From Pectobacterium sp. A5351 (lineage in GTDB: Bacteria; Pseudomonadota; Gammaproteobacteria; Enterobacterales; Enterobacteriaceae): a stretch of 64,000 bases of DNA. The position numbers and the translations under genes are program-made. Of this stretch, positions 39,123-48,602 are shown in pieces. The stretch lies in the NCBI RefSeq assembly GCF_028335745.1, contig NZ_CP116477.1, forward strand, positions 1,364,001 to 1,428,000, given 5' to 3'. The number at the start of each line of letters is the position of its first letter. Position 1 is the stretch's first letter. The notes under the pieces are model-generated. The model was not told the origin of the DNA. It worked only from the letters and a program-made list of their open reading frames with translations, and ran no database searches.

Positions 39123-39831
39123 GATCCTGCAACAATATTGGCAGCCGCTACTGTGGAGCGATGGTTACCGTCTGACCGGGCTGGCGATGACGCTCTGGCT
39201 GCTCATTTCTTCGGTGATCATCGGTGGGCTGATGGCGTTGCCGCTGGCGATTGCCCGGGTGTCGCCGCGACGCCGATTCAGTTTTCCGGTATGGCTATTT
39301 ACTTATATATTCCGCGGTACGCCGCTCTATGTGCAGCTTCTGGTGTTCTATTCCGGCGTGTATAGCCTGGAGATTGTGCGCGGTACCGACCTGCTGAATG
39401 CCTTTTTTCGCAGCGGACTAAACTGTGCCATTTTGGCGCTGGCGCTCAATACCTGTGCGTATACGACAGAGATTTTCGTAGGCGCCATCCGCGCGGTGCC
39501 GCATGGGGAAATTGAAGCGGCCAGAGCATACGGCTTCTCTCGCTTTAAGCAGTATCGCTGCATTATTTTGCCGGGGGCGCTGCGTATTGCGCTGCCTGCC
39601 TACAGCAACGAAGTGATTCTGATGCTGCATTCGACGGCGCTGGCCTTTACCGTGACCGTACCGGATATTCTGAAGATTGCCCGTGATATCAACGCCGCAA
39701 CCTACCAGCCGTTTTATGCATTTGGTATCGCTGCGGTTATCTATCTGGCGATCTCGTTTGTGTTAATCGGGCTGTTCAGAAGAGCGGAACGGCGCTGGTT
39801 ACGTCATCTTTATACCCGTTCATCCCATTAA
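39115..39831 (+). CDS. hisM: Histidine ABC transporter permease HisM
   Basis: 238-aa second permease of the heterodimeric channel. The EAA loop is [24 protein letters not shown]. It is translationally coupled to hisQ (8-base overlap) and followed by hisP after 16 bases with an AGGAAAAAGAG ribosome binding site. Confidence 0.95.
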   Translation: MSEILQQYWQPLLWSDGYRLTGLAMTLWLLISSVIIGGLMALPLAIARVSPRRRFSFPVWLFTYIFRGTPLYVQLLVFYSGVYSLEIVRGTDLLNAFFRSGLNCAILALALNTCAYTTEIFVGAIRAVPHGEIEAARAYGFSRFKQYRCIILPGALRIALPAYSNEVILMLHSTALAFTVTVPDILKIARDINAATYQPFYAFGIAAVIYLAISFVLIGLFRRAERRWLRHLYTRSSH

Positions 39832-39847
39832 ACGCAGGAAAAAGAGC

Positions 39848-40621
39848 ATGTCGAATAACAAACTGATGGTGACGGAACTGCGTAAACGCTATGGCCAACA
39901 TGAGGTGCTTAAAGGGATCTCATTACAAGCGAAAGCGGGTGACGTTATTTCAATTATTGGCTCGTCTGGTTCGGGAAAAAGTACCTTACTGCGCTGCATT
40001 AATTTTCTGGAAAAGCCCTGCGAAGGGGCGATTTACGTCAGCGATCAGGAAATTCGCATGGTGCGAGATACGGACGGGCAGTTGAAAGTGTTTGATAAAA
40101 AACAGCTTCAGATGCTGCGGACGCGCCTGACGATGGTGTTTCAGCACTTTAACCTGTGGAGCTTCATGACGGCGTTGGAGAACGTGATGGAAGCGCCGAT
40201 TCAGGTATTAGGACTGAGCAAAGCGGAAGCGTGCGAGCGGGCGGTGTTCTACCTGAACAAGGTTGGGATCACGGATGCTGCTCAACAGAAATATCCGTCG
40301 GATCTTTCTGGTGGTCAGCAGCAGCGTGTTTCCATTGCACGGGCGCTGGCGATGGAGCCGGAAGTCTTGTTGTTTGATGAACCTACGTCAGCGCTCGATC
40401 CCGAACTGGTCGGCGAGGTGTTGCGCATCATGCAGCAGCTTGCGGAGGAAGGGAAAACGATGGTGGTGGTGACGCATGAAATGGAGTTTGCCCGCCATGT
40501 TTCCAGCCACGTTATCTTCCTGCATCAGGGCGTAATCGAAGAGGAAGGGCCACCGGATCAGCTGTTCGGTAGCCCGAAAAGTGCGCGTTTGCAGCAGTTT
40601 TTGTCAGGGGCATTGAAGTAG
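39848..40621 (+). CDS. hisP: Histidine ABC transporter ATP-binding protein HisP
   Basis: 257-aa ATPase that drives HisQM. Walker [10 protein letters not shown] lies at about 38-46, with [15 protein letters not shown] signature, Walker [13 protein letters not shown] and the switch histidine in VVVTHEM. It is the last gene of the operon. No clear terminator follows before the repeat that flanks the insertion sequence. Confidence 0.96.
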   Translation: MSNNKLMVTELRKRYGQHEVLKGISLQAKAGDVISIIGSSGSGKSTLLRCINFLEKPCEGAIYVSDQEIRMVRDTDGQLKVFDKKQLQMLRTRLTMVFQHFNLWSFMTALENVMEAPIQVLGLSKAEACERAVFYLNKVGITDAAQQKYPSDLSGGQQQRVSIARALAMEPEVLLFDEPTSALDPELVGEVLRIMQQLAEEGKTMVVVTHEMEFARHVSSHVIFLHQGVIEEEGPPDQLFGSPKSARLQQFLSGALK

Positions 40622-40658
40622 ATTTTGGGGCTGATGATGCGCATTGAGCGATGATAAT

Positions 40659-40731
40659 GGGTAGATCGTAAAGACGCTGTGAATACATCCCTGTACGCTC
40701 GAGCCGTGCAGATATGATTCACCCTTTCAGG
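40659..40731 (-). repeat. Left inverted flank of the insertion sequence (repeat family copy)
   Basis: Read on the minus strand: CCTGAAAGGGTGAATCATATCTGC ... GCGTCTTTACGATCTACCC. It matches, in inverted orientation, the sequence at 42033-42120, and its distal half matches the repeat at 47705-47809. Confidence 0.75.
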
Positions 40732-42032
40732 CTGAGGAATCCCCAGAAAACAAGACAGGCATAGAGTTTTATGATCTACTGATTTTCGCCAAAAAATTCA
40801 ATGAGATCACCCTATGCCTGTCCGTAAAGTATGCCAGACTTTTTTCCGTCACGCTTTAGCTTCAACACATCAATATCGACAACATGCGCTTATTGATTCC
40901 ACCGCTGCGTTGATAAGCGGTGCCACGCTTTCACTCACCTGCATCGGGCGTTATTTACCCGGCCCTGCTCGCGTGAAAGATAAAATAAAACGGGTTGCTC
41001 GCCTTTTGGGAAACACTGCGCTTCATCACGATATCCCGAAAATATTTAATCAGATTACGTCCATGATGACCAAAAACATGCCGTGGTGTGTTATTGCCGT
41101 CGACTGGAGTGGCTATCCCTCCCAGGCTTTTCATGTCCTGCGTGCCAGCCTTGTCTGTGATGGCCGCGCTATCCCCTTGATGAGTCAGGTGGTTCCGTCA
41201 GAAAAGCAAAACAATATTTTGATACAGAAAGCCTTTCTTGACGCGCTTGCCTGTGCTATTGCCCCGCAAATGAAAGTCACCCTCATCACCGACGCGGGCT
41301 TCCACAATGAATGGTTTCGGCATATCAAAGCACTGGGATGGGACTTTATTGGTCGCATCCGGGGAAACGTAAAATTTTGCCTTCATCATGGCCCGGAACG
41401 CTGGCTGAACGTGAAAGACTGTACTGGCACGGCGCGCGCGGAATATCTGGGAGCCGGAACGCTGGCGCGTTCAAAAAAGGCGCAATGCAACGGACATTTT
41501 TATCTTTATAAAAAAGCGCCGAAAGGCCGAAAAAGCCAACGTCGCAAAGGGAAACCGAGCCATCCCACAACAGAAAAAGAACAGCGTGCGTCAGCTAAAG
41601 AGCCGTGGCTGCTATTTACCAGTACTGATGAATTCAAGCCCCATGAAATTATGAAACTCTACAGCAGGAGAATGCAGATTGAACAAAACTTTCGCGATGA
41701 AAAGAGTGAGAGATTTGGCTTTGGCTTACGCGCCTGTGGAAGCAAAACGGGTGAGCGGCTTTGGGTGCTGAGTTTGCTGGCAACACTGGCATCAATTGTT
41801 CTCTGGTTATTAGGATATCATTTTGAAAATAAAGGTCTTCATCTTCATTATCAGGCGAACAGCCTTAAAAGTCGAAGAGTGATATCGTTTTTGACACTGG
41901 CGGAAAATGTACTGCGGCATTCACCGCGAATAATCAGGCGAGTGAAGCTGGAGAGTATTTTAGCCCAACTCACCAGCACCTACCGAAATATGGTGCTGGT
42001 TTATTAGCGATGATTTTGTGGGGATCCCTCAG
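40732..42032 (+). mobile_element. IS10-group (IS4 family) insertion sequence
   Basis: 1301-bp element with terminal repeats CTGAGGAATCCCCA at the left and its partner TGGGGATCCCTCAG at the right. IS10 ends begin CTGATGAATCCCC, so the group fits. It carries one transposase. The flanking 9-mers CCTTTCAGG and CCTGTAAGG match at 7 of 9 bases, so a true target duplication is uncertain. Confidence 0.87.
40814..42007 (+). CDS. IS4 family (IS10 group) transposase
   Basis: 397-aa DDE transposase, complete and apparently intact. Catalytic residues are Asp97 in VIAVDWSGY, Asp160 in LITDAGFHNEW and Glu290. The YREK signature Y283-R286-E290-K297 is read in YSRRMQIEQNFRDEKS. IS10 transposase has the same blocks (VLVDWS, SDAGFK, YSKRMQIEETFRDLKS). 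It occupies nearly the whole element. Confidence 0.93.
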   Translation: MPVRKVCQTFFRHALASTHQYRQHALIDSTAALISGATLSLTCIGRYLPGPARVKDKIKRVARLLGNTALHHDIPKIFNQITSMMTKNMPWCVIAVDWSGYPSQAFHVLRASLVCDGRAIPLMSQVVPSEKQNNILIQKAFLDALACAIAPQMKVTLITDAGFHNEWFRHIKALGWDFIGRIRGNVKFCLHHGPERWLNVKDCTGTARAEYLGAGTLARSKKAQCNGHFYLYKKAPKGRKSQRRKGKPSHPTTEKEQRASAKEPWLLFTSTDEFKPHEIMKLYSRRMQIEQNFRDEKSERFGFGLRACGSKTGERLWVLSLLATLASIVLWLLGYHFENKGLHLHYQANSLKSRRVISFLTLAENVLRHSPRIIRRVKLESILAQLTSTYRNMVLVY

Positions 42033-42120
42033 CCTGTAAGGGTGAATCTCAGGGATGAGATTCATATCTGCGCAATCCGAGTGTCCATATATGTATTTAC
42101 CGCGTCTTTACGATCTATCC
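42033..42120 (+). repeat. Right inverted flank of the insertion sequence (repeat family copy)
   Basis: Begins CCTGTAAGGGTGAAT and ends GCGTCTTTACGATCTATCC. It has a 15-base insert (TCAGGGATGAGATTC) relative to the left copy. The distal part, from GCGCAATCCGAG on, matches 47749-47799. Confidence 0.75.
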
Positions 42121-42155
42121 GTTACTACCGCGCTACAGATTTTTGTGTGATGCGG

Positions 42156-42845
42156 TTATTCGGTTTCGTCGCCGTAATACAGTTTACCGATACGAATAAT
42201 ATCGCGTCCCTGTGATTTTCGATGCTTGTTGGAGTCGCGCAGAGAATAAATACAGCCGCAATACTCCTGTTGATAGAAACGTTCGCGCTTGCTGATTTCG
42301 ATCATACGCGACGAGCCACCGCCTTTGCGCCAGTTGTAATCCCAGTAGGTGATGCCGGGATATTTCTGCGCGGCGTTCTGACCACATTCGTTAATCTGCT
42401 GCATGTTTTTCCAGCGGGAAATCCCCAGCGAACTGGAAATAACGCTAAAGCCGTTTTCTGCGGCGTACAGCGCCGTGCGCTCGAAACGCATATCAAAACA
42501 CATGGTGCAGCGAATGCCGCGTTCGGGCTCCCACTCCATGCCTTTGGCGCGTTCGAACCAGTTGTCCGTGTCGTAATCGGCATCGATGAACGGCACGTTA
42601 TGCTGTTCAGCGAAACGGATGTTTTCCTCTTTGCGGATCAGGTATTCACGCTGTGGGTGGATGTTAGGGTTATAAAAGAAAATGGTGTAATCGATGCCAG
42701 AAGCGGTGATGGCTTCCATGACTTCACCAGAGCAGGGCGCGCAGCAGGAGTGCAGCAACAGCTTGTCTGCGTTATTCGGCAGAGAAAGCTGTGGACGTTG
42801 CAGCGCGCCTATTTTGACGTTCTGCATAGTTTTGATGTTCGACAT
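42156..42845 (-). CDS. queH: Epoxyqueuosine reductase QueH
   Basis: 229-aa protein of the former DUF208 family, the non-orthologous alternative to the cobalamin enzyme QueG for the last step of queuosine synthesis in tRNA. It shows the adjacent cysteines of the family in [10 protein letters not shown] (Cys34, Cys35, Cys38), then [12 protein letters not shown] and the C-terminal EYCGC block. These bind iron-sulfur and metal in characterised QueH. It stands alone on the minus strand next to the insertion sequence; the downstream boundary is intact. Confidence 0.9.
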   Translation of the reverse strand: MSNIKTMQNVKIGALQRPQLSLPNNADKLLLHSCCAPCSGEVMEAITASGIDYTIFFYNPNIHPQREYLIRKEENIRFAEQHNVPFIDADYDTDNWFERAKGMEWEPERGIRCTMCFDMRFERTALYAAENGFSVISSSLGISRWKNMQQINECGQNAAQKYPGITYWDYNWRKGGGSSRMIEISKRERFYQQEYCGCIYSLRDSNKHRKSQGRDIIRIGKLYYGDETE

Positions 42846-43036
42846 AAGAAATAGTCACTTCGTTGTGGCCCGTTAGGACAGTGTCGGCACAAATTCGTCA
42901 CGAATTATTGATGATATGCTCACAAGAGGCAACCTCTGCGCCCGTCCTGCCTTATCTTTCCCGTTGCGTTCCTCGTACAATACCCCCTAAGATTGCCGGC
43001 CTCCGATCGTTTAGGCACCGAGATACACGGGGCGAC

Positions 43037-43075
43037 CACAGGGGTGAGGTGTCCCTGCGAGAACCTCCCCCTGTG
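43037..43075. repeat. Strong palindrome between queH and dusC
   Basis: CACAGGGG-T-GAGGT pairs with ACCTC-CCCCTGTG, a 13-bp stem with one bulge and a 12-base loop. An outer GGGG/CCCC pair extends it. It lies in the 340-bp gap between divergent queH and dusC, which otherwise holds no gene. The look is that of a dispersed extragenic palindrome. Confidence 0.6.
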
Positions 43076-43185
43076 TTTCCCCTAACAACGGGCTTAAGTG
43101 ACCTGTATTACTTTAAGATTGCCTGCTTTTTTAGCCGTGCAATGAATGGCTGTGATTAACGATAAAATGGTTACCGAGTAGCGTT

Positions 43186-44121
43186 ATGCGTGTTCTGCTT
43201 GCCCCGATGGAAGGGGTTCTCGACTCATTAGTGCGGGAACTGCTGACTGAAGTAAATGATTATGACCTGTGCATCACCGAGTTTTTACGCGTGGTGGATC
43301 AGTGCCTGCCAGTTAAGTCCTTTTATCGCCTTTGCCCGGAGCTACACCATGCCAGCCGCACGCCGTCAGGCACGTTGGTGCGCGTACAGCTACTAGGGCA
43401 ATATCCACAGTGGCTGGCGGAAAATGCCGCGCGAGCGGTGGAACTGGGCTCGTATGGCGTCGATCTCAACTGCGGTTGTCCGTCGAAGCTGGTGAACGGC
43501 AGCGGGGGCGGAGCGACGCTGTTAAAAGATCCCGAGCTGATTTATCAGGGCGCGAAAGCCATGCGTGAGGCGGTGCCTGCCCATTTACCGGTTACAGTGA
43601 AAATACGGCTGGGCTGGGATTCCGGCGATCGCCAGTTTGAAATCGCCGATGCGGTGCAGCAGGCGGGTGCGAGCGAACTGGTCGTGCATGGCCGTACCAA
43701 AGAGGACGGATACAAGGCGGAATGCATTAACTGGCAGGCGATAGGGGAAATCCGCCAGCGATTGCGGATTCCGGTGATCGCCAACGGCGAAATCTGGGGC
43801 TGGCAGAGTGCGCAGGACTGCATGGCGACAACGGGTTGCGATGCGGTGATGATCGGGCGGGGGGCGCTGAATGTGCCAAACCTGAGCCGCGTGATTAAGT
43901 ATAACGAACCGCGTATGCCGTGGCCGGAGGTTATGCAGTTGCTTCAAAAATATGTGCAGTTGGAAAAGCAGGGTGACACGGGAATGTATCACGTTGCACG
44001 TATCAAACAGTGGCTCGGCTATTTGCGTAAAGAGTACGACGACGCCACCGAGTTATTTAGCGAAATCCGTACGTTGAAGACCTCAGCGGACATCGCACGT
44101 GTGATTGGTAATGGAGAATGA
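43186..44121 (+). CDS. dusC: tRNA-dihydrouridine(16) synthase DusC
   Basis: 311-aa FMN enzyme that reduces U16 of tRNA to dihydrouridine. It starts [13 protein letters not shown], as in E. coli DusC. Catalytic Cys98 is in [21 protein letters not shown]. The [18 protein letters not shown] and [12 protein letters not shown] blocks complete the TIM barrel. The next gene starts 2 bases after the stop, so the two are likely one operon. Confidence 0.95.
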   Translation: MRVLLAPMEGVLDSLVRELLTEVNDYDLCITEFLRVVDQCLPVKSFYRLCPELHHASRTPSGTLVRVQLLGQYPQWLAENAARAVELGSYGVDLNCGCPSKLVNGSGGGATLLKDPELIYQGAKAMREAVPAHLPVTVKIRLGWDSGDRQFEIADAVQQAGASELVVHGRTKEDGYKAECINWQAIGEIRQRLRIPVIANGEIWGWQSAQDCMATTGCDAVMIGRGALNVPNLSRVIKYNEPRMPWPEVMQLLQKYVQLEKQGDTGMYHVARIKQWLGYLRKEYDDATELFSEIRTLKTSADIARVIGNGE

Positions 44122-44122
44122 T

Positions 44123-44659
44123 ATGAACCTGAAACAGGCGTACTCGCTTGCCAGACAGCGCGTCGCGCCCGATGCGCCGGTAACGGTGCTGTGCATTGGC
44201 GAACAGCAGACGACGGTTGTCTGCGGGACGGCATCACAACCGTCGGCAACCCTGCAACTGACCATCGGTTTTGATAAAACGGCGGCGACGTTTTTTAAAC
44301 ATCTTCCTCCGACGCCAGACGAAATGGAATTGGCGATCATGGCGGTCGAAGATGAAGTGACGCGCATTCGCCACGACATCCCAGCGGGTTCCGCTCTGTT
44401 TGCTTTTGATCCCGCCTTGGTGGCTATCGCTCAGATTTCGGGAGCAGAAAAAGAGGACGCTGGCTGGCGTCTGCCGCAGGATGATATGGAACGGACATTT
44501 AAACGTCTGGAACGCGTCATGCTCGGGAGTCCGGCAGCCTGGGAGGGGATTCCGCTTGAGAACGCTTTTTCCGCCCGGTTGCTGATTTTGCGTGAGTTTA
44601 TGCACCATCACGGCTTCGATTCTGCACTGATTTTGCTATTACCTGAGGTTGTTGCGTGA
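44123..44659 (+). CDS. Unrecognised 178-aa protein downstream of dusC
   Basis: Soluble, mixed alpha/beta-looking protein with no signal peptide or membrane segment. Visible blocks are VTVLCIGEQQTTVVCGTAS, FFKHLPPTPDEMELAIMAVEDEVTRI and a C-terminal LREFMHHHGFDSALILLLPE. I do not recognise the family. The start at 44123 has GGAG 7 bases upstream inside the end of dusC; in-frame codons at 44105 and 44111 lie inside dusC and are less likely. The close spacing suggests co-expression with dusC. Confidence 0.75.
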   Translation: MNLKQAYSLARQRVAPDAPVTVLCIGEQQTTVVCGTASQPSATLQLTIGFDKTAATFFKHLPPTPDEMELAIMAVEDEVTRIRHDIPAGSALFAFDPALVAIAQISGAEKEDAGWRLPQDDMERTFKRLERVMLGSPAAWEGIPLENAFSARLLILREFMHHHGFDSALILLLPEVVA

Positions 44660-44697
44660 AGAACTAGCGGTTTTTGTCTTCTCAGCTACTATTAACG

Positions 44698-44736
44698 GCG
44701 GTCAGCGTCCAGTAAAGGCACTGACCGCATTTTTTT
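44698..44736 (+). terminator. Rho-independent terminator
   Basis: GCGGTCAG/CTGACCGC stem, 15-base loop, then A and seven Ts, 39 bases past the unrecognised gene. In the rest of the 400-bp gap up to 45061 I see only the presumed cyaB promoter. Confidence 0.85.
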
Positions 44737-45061
44737 GTTGGGAAATATCCGAAGGTATTCGTCAATGTGCATGCTCTGACAGAAAATTGCGCTCAGGATA
44801 TCTGACGTTGTAAGGTAATAATGTGGTTTTATTATCAAGGTCGGCATTGCTATCGCGGTGACAGCTTGTGACAGGACGTAAGGTATGAATCAGGGAGGAT
44901 AAGAGGACGGCCACTGAGCCATATTATGTTACCTGTATGATCTATTTTACGGATGACTGAATCATTATTATCTTGAATTTCCGTATGGCAGCGTAATAAC
45001 ACACTGTTTTATATGACGGATGTTCAATGCTATTTCAGGGAGTCCAGTGAGGGGAAAGAAC

Positions 45062-45604
45062 ATGGTTGAACATTTCACAGGGAAATATGAAGTTGAACTT
45101 AAATTCCGCATTGACGATATAGCCATTTTCAGGAATACACTTTTTAGTCTTCATCCTGAGGCTTTTGTCTTTGAAAATAAAGAGCACGACGTTTATTACG
45201 ATGATGCAGAGAATCGCCTGCGGCAGGAAAATATCAAAATGCGGGTGCGCCGCATGGAGCCATCGGGTATTAAGCTCTGGATCGTGAAAGGGCCGGGCGT
45301 CGATCGCTGCGAAGCGGTTAATGTCGAAGATTTTGAAAAAACCCACAGCATGCTACAGACGTTAGGGTATCAGCCTCTTTTTGAAATTCATAAAATTCGC
45401 AGCATCTACTTTTTAGACGCCTTCCATATTACGCTCGATTATATTGAGACCTTGGGTTATTTCGTAGAAATATCGGTAATGACCGATGATGAAACCCAGT
45501 TGAAAGCACTCAGGGATAGGTGTATAGAGTGTGCGATACGACTTCAATTGTCATTGGATAATATTGAAACGAAATCCTATTATCAATTATTAGGCTTTAA
45601 CTAA
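45062..45604 (+). CDS. cyaB: Class IV adenylate cyclase (CYTH family)
   Basis: 180-aa CYTH-fold enzyme. The ExExK triphosphate-tunnel motif is Glu10-Glu12-Lys14 in KYEVELKFRI. IKMRVRRMEPSGIKLWIVKGPG supplies the basic tunnel residues. The sequence follows the Yersinia/Aeromonas class IV cyclase closely (HFTGKYEVELKF; SMLQTLGYQP; SYYQLLGF). Class IV enzymes make cAMP in vitro, but CYTH relatives can be triphosphatases, so the in-cell role is inferred. The ATG at 45062 follows AGGGGAAAG. Confidence 0.85.
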   Translation: MVEHFTGKYEVELKFRIDDIAIFRNTLFSLHPEAFVFENKEHDVYYDDAENRLRQENIKMRVRRMEPSGIKLWIVKGPGVDRCEAVNVEDFEKTHSMLQTLGYQPLFEIHKIRSIYFLDAFHITLDYIETLGYFVEISVMTDDETQLKALRDRCIECAIRLQLSLDNIETKSYYQLLGFN

Positions 45605-45661
45605 CTGTTATTTTCTGGTTATTGAATTGTTGTTTTTAGTGTTCGATTTACACATGGGGAA

Positions 45662-46021
45662 ATGATGGAAAAATCTATTTCGGCGGCGTTGGCCACGGTA
45701 GTGATGGCTTTTTCTCTGTCCGTTCATGGCAGCGATGTGGCGCAATATAAAGACGGCAACTATATCGGAAAAGCGCAGGGTAAGGCGGCAGACGTTGAGG
45801 TTACGGTCAGCATTAAAGACGGGAAGATCGCTAATGCTGAAGTGCTGAAGCACGGCGATACCGAAGCCATGATGCTGAGCGCGACGGATCAAATTGTGCC
45901 GGAACTCATTGAGAAGCAGGATATTAACCAGGTGGATGCGGTAACAGGGGCGACGTTATCGAGCCAGGGCGTGATTAATGCGGTGAAACAGGCGCTGGAA
46001 CAGGCAAAAGTCACACCGTAA
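45662..46021 (+). CDS. Periplasmic FMN-binding domain protein
   Basis: 119-aa protein with a signal peptide (residues 1-23, ending VHGS) and a single FMN-binding domain. The DAVTGATLSS motif (Thr98) is the site where ApbE/Ftp attaches FMN covalently to a threonine in NqrC, RnfG and similar proteins. It therefore probably carries flavin in the periplasm and shuttles electrons. It is followed after 36 bases by a membrane protein gene, a likely partner. Two adjacent ATGs (45662, 45665) are possible starts. Confidence 0.85.
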   Translation: MMEKSISAALATVVMAFSLSVHGSDVAQYKDGNYIGKAQGKAADVEVTVSIKDGKIANAEVLKHGDTEAMMLSATDQIVPELIEKQDINQVDAVTGATLSSQGVINAVKQALEQAKVTP

Positions 46022-46057
46022 TCGTCACTGTCACCGTTGAGGAAGGAATCTACTGCC

Positions 46058-46567
46058 GTGGAAGACCTGCTGATTATTCTGCGTCATACACCTTACTGGG
46101 TGTGGATTGTTTTGGGTTACCTGATTTATGCCGGAATAAAAGCCAGCCAGCCGAGGCGACAATCGCTGACGCGGATGCTGGTTGTGTCAATCGTTTTCAT
46201 GGTGTGGGGCGTTAGCGCCATTTTTCATACGCTGCTGTTCCCGCTTGCGGCGGCAGGAGGATTTCTGCTGACGTTGATCGTTGGGCTGGGTATCGGCTGG
46301 ACGTGGGGGAAAACGTCAGGCGCTTATCTGCCAGAATCACGCGTTTTTCAGCGCACGGGGTCATGGTGGCCGCTGGGCTTAATGCTGCTGACGTTCTGTT
46401 CTCGTTTCTATTTCTCCGTCCAACTGGCTCGGTTTCCCGCGTTGGCGAATGATCCCGCATTCTGTCTGTTGTCCGGCGCGGCAAGTGGGATTACCGCGGG
46501 AATATTTAGCGGCGTCAGCCTGCGTTTGCTCAACCAGATGCGCAAAATAAAACCGTCTCTGACGTAA
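46058..46567 (+). CDS. Membrane protein, probable partner of the FMN-binding protein
   Basis: 169-aa inner-membrane protein with about five hydrophobic segments, resembling the uncharacterised DUF6622 group. I chose the GTG start at 46058 (VEDLLIILRHTPYWVW) for its AGGAAGGA box 9 bases upstream; a TTG at 46037 would add 7 residues. It has no obvious haem-ligand histidine pair, so I cannot say whether it passes electrons. The function is not known to me. Confidence 0.72.
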   Translation: MEDLLIILRHTPYWVWIVLGYLIYAGIKASQPRRQSLTRMLVVSIVFMVWGVSAIFHTLLFPLAAAGGFLLTLIVGLGIGWTWGKTSGAYLPESRVFQRTGSWWPLGLMLLTFCSRFYFSVQLARFPALANDPAFCLLSGAASGITAGIFSGVSLRLLNQMRKIKPSLT

Positions 46568-46717
46568 TGCGATAAAAAACAGTGGGTTGACAAAACCGTT
46601 TGTCAAAATTTGTCACAAAGCTTTTTCTGCTGCATGAGTGCGTGGGGAAGGGCGGTAAATTATAATGCCGATGCCTATCCCTTTCATTTAACAGAATACT
46701 GTTTAAGTTATTGAAGA

Positions 46718-47665
46718 ATGACTAAAAATTTTAAGCTTTCTCTTTGTGGCCTGTTGCTGCTGTCAACCCATGCTGTGATGTTGCCTCAGGCTGTGGCGAA
46801 AGCGCCGACGTACTCCGCCGGCACTGCGCATCAGGAAATTGCTTCCGGTAGCGCTATGGTGGTGGATTTGCGTGATAACCACATTCTGTATTCCAGTAAC
46901 CCAGATGTGGTAGTGCCGATTGCTTCGGTGACGAAATTGATGACGGCGCTGGTAGTGCTGGATGCCAATCAGCCGCTGGATGAAATCATCTCTGTGGATA
47001 TCAGCCAGACGAAAGAAATGAAAGGGGTGTACTCGCGCGTTCGTCTGAATAGTCAGATCAGCCGCCATGACATGCTGTTACTGGCGCTGATGTCCTCAGA
47101 AAACCGGGCCGCAGCGAGTCTGGCGCACCACTATCCAGGCGGCTATCAGGCGTTTATCCGCGCGATGAATGCCAAAGCCCGTGCGCTAGGCATGGCTCAC
47201 ACGCGCTATGTCGAGCCGACCGGGCTGTCCATCAATAACGTCTCGACCGCCCGCGATCTCACCAAACTCCTGATTGCCAGCAAGCAATATCCGCTGCTGA
47301 GTCAACTGAGCACCACGCAGGAGAAAACGGCGACGTTCTCTAATCCGACGTACAGCCTGCCGTTCAGAAACACGAATCATCTGGTCTATAAAGCGGACTG
47401 GAGCATCCAACTGACCAAAACGGGCTTCACGAATCAGGCGGGACACTGTCTGGTGATGCGGACGGTCATTAATCAGCGGCCTGTGGCGCTGGTGGTGCTG
47501 GACGCATTCGGTAAATACACGCACTTTGCCGATGCTAACCGTCTGCGTAAGTGGATGGAAACCGGCAAAGTTAGCGAGGTGCCTGCCGCAGCATTGAGCT
47601 ACAAGAAACAAAAATCGTTGGCTTCTCGCCAACCGCAGAGCATGGCGAGCATCGAAACCGAATAA
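46718..47665 (+). CDS. pbpG: D-alanyl-D-alanine endopeptidase PBP7
   Basis: 315-aa periplasmic serine peptidase of the LMW penicillin-binding proteins; it cuts DD-cross-links in peptidoglycan. The signal peptide is about 1-28. The catalytic triad of motifs is SVTK (Ser70-Lys73), SEN (127-129) and LTKTGFTN (KTG). The length matches E. coli PbpG. A palindromic repeat lies 40 bases downstream. Confidence 0.95.
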   Translation: MTKNFKLSLCGLLLLSTHAVMLPQAVAKAPTYSAGTAHQEIASGSAMVVDLRDNHILYSSNPDVVVPIASVTKLMTALVVLDANQPLDEIISVDISQTKEMKGVYSRVRLNSQISRHDMLLLALMSSENRAAASLAHHYPGGYQAFIRAMNAKARALGMAHTRYVEPTGLSINNVSTARDLTKLLIASKQYPLLSQLSTTQEKTATFSNPTYSLPFRNTNHLVYKADWSIQLTKTGFTNQAGHCLVMRTVINQRPVALVVLDAFGKYTHFADANRLRKWMETGKVSEVPAAALSYKKQKSLASRQPQSMASIETE

Positions 47666-47704
47666 CGGTTCAGACCGTTGACAAACCTATTTGCTGAATG
47701 AAAA

Positions 47705-47809
47705 CGGGAGTAACGGAATAGAAGAGTAAAGCGTTTGCGCCAGGGATGGCGCAATCCGAGCGTACAGGGAGGTACTTGCAGCGTCTTTACGATCTATCCG
47801 TTACTCCCG
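47705..47809. repeat. MITE-like palindromic repeat (105 bp)
   Basis: Perfect 13-bp terminal inverted repeats CGGGAGTAACGGA / TCCGTTACTCCCG, extended imperfectly inward, with a central GCGCCAGGGATGGCGC hairpin. The right half matches both flanks of the insertion sequence at 40.7-42.1 kb. Confidence 0.75.
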
Positions 47810-47915
47810 CTCTACGGACTTTGTCAGCAACCTCAACCGAATAACGGTTCCTTCTTTCTAATGCTTTAGAAGGGAATATTAACGGTGGCCGAACGGGCCA
47901 CCGATTGCTACAGCG

Positions 47916-48602
47916 CTACGCGCGAGCGCGCCGATCTTCTATCACTTCTCCCGCTTTTCTCACTTCTTCGTCATGTTCATCTTCACGCCAGGTTTCCGCT
48001 AAAGCATCTTCCAGCCAGCGCTGCATAGCAGGTTGCGCCAACAGATGGTCGCAATAGGCAGTGGCTTCCGGCGATACGGGAAGCTGATAGGTTTTGATAC
48101 GGAACACAACTGGCGCAAAGAAGGCGTCCACTGCCGAAAACTGTTTTCCTGCCAGAAACGGCCCGCCAAAGCGCGTTAGCCCTTCCTGCCAGAGTTCACA
48201 GATGCGGTTAATGTCGTTGCTGAGGGCGGGAGATATTTCGTTCATTTTGACGCGCACGCCGCAGCTCATGGAACAGGTATTGCGCAGGGCGGTAAAACCA
48301 GAATGCATTTCGGCCGCGGCACAACGTGCCCAGGCACGGGTTTTGGCCTCGGCAGGCCAGACGCCGGGATGCTGCTCAGCCAGGTATTCGGTAATCGCCA
48401 ATGAATCCCAAACGGTGATATCGCCGTCGATCAGGCAGGGGACTTTTGCCGTCGGTGAAAAAGCCTTAAACGCCGGCTGTGCCATGCCCGGTGCAAACGC
48501 CACCAGCTTCTCTTCGAAAGGAATCGACAGTGTTTTCAATAGCACCCACGGACGCAGTGACCAGGACGAATAATTTTTATTGGCGATATACAGCTGATAC
48601 AT
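47916..48602 (-). CDS. Glutathione S-transferase family protein
   Basis: 228-aa protein with an N-terminal thioredoxin-like GST domain (MYQLYIANKNYSSWSLRPWVLLKTL; KVPCLIDGDITVWDSLAITEYL contains the glutathione-binding VP and the acidic-Ser pair) and an all-helical C-terminal domain. The NYSSWSLRP block is typical of a bacterial subgroup without a known substrate. I took the ATG at 48602, with GGAG 8 bases upstream; in-frame upstream codons add 38 unconserved residues. Confidence 0.87.
   Translation of the reverse strand: MYQLYIANKNYSSWSLRPWVLLKTLSIPFEEKLVAFAPGMAQPAFKAFSPTAKVPCLIDGDITVWDSLAITEYLAEQHPGVWPAEAKTRAWARCAAAEMHSGFTALRNTCSMSCGVRVKMNEISPALSNDINRICELWQEGLTRFGGPFLAGKQFSAVDAFFAPVVFRIKTYQLPVSPEATAYCDHLLAQPAMQRWLEDALAETWREDEHDEEVRKAGEVIEDRRARA

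Noticed and set aside
40723..42041. 9-bp target-site duplication of the insertion sequence
   Set aside because: CCTTTCAGG and CCTGTAAGG differ at two positions and fit better as an inverted pair, so I do not claim a duplication.
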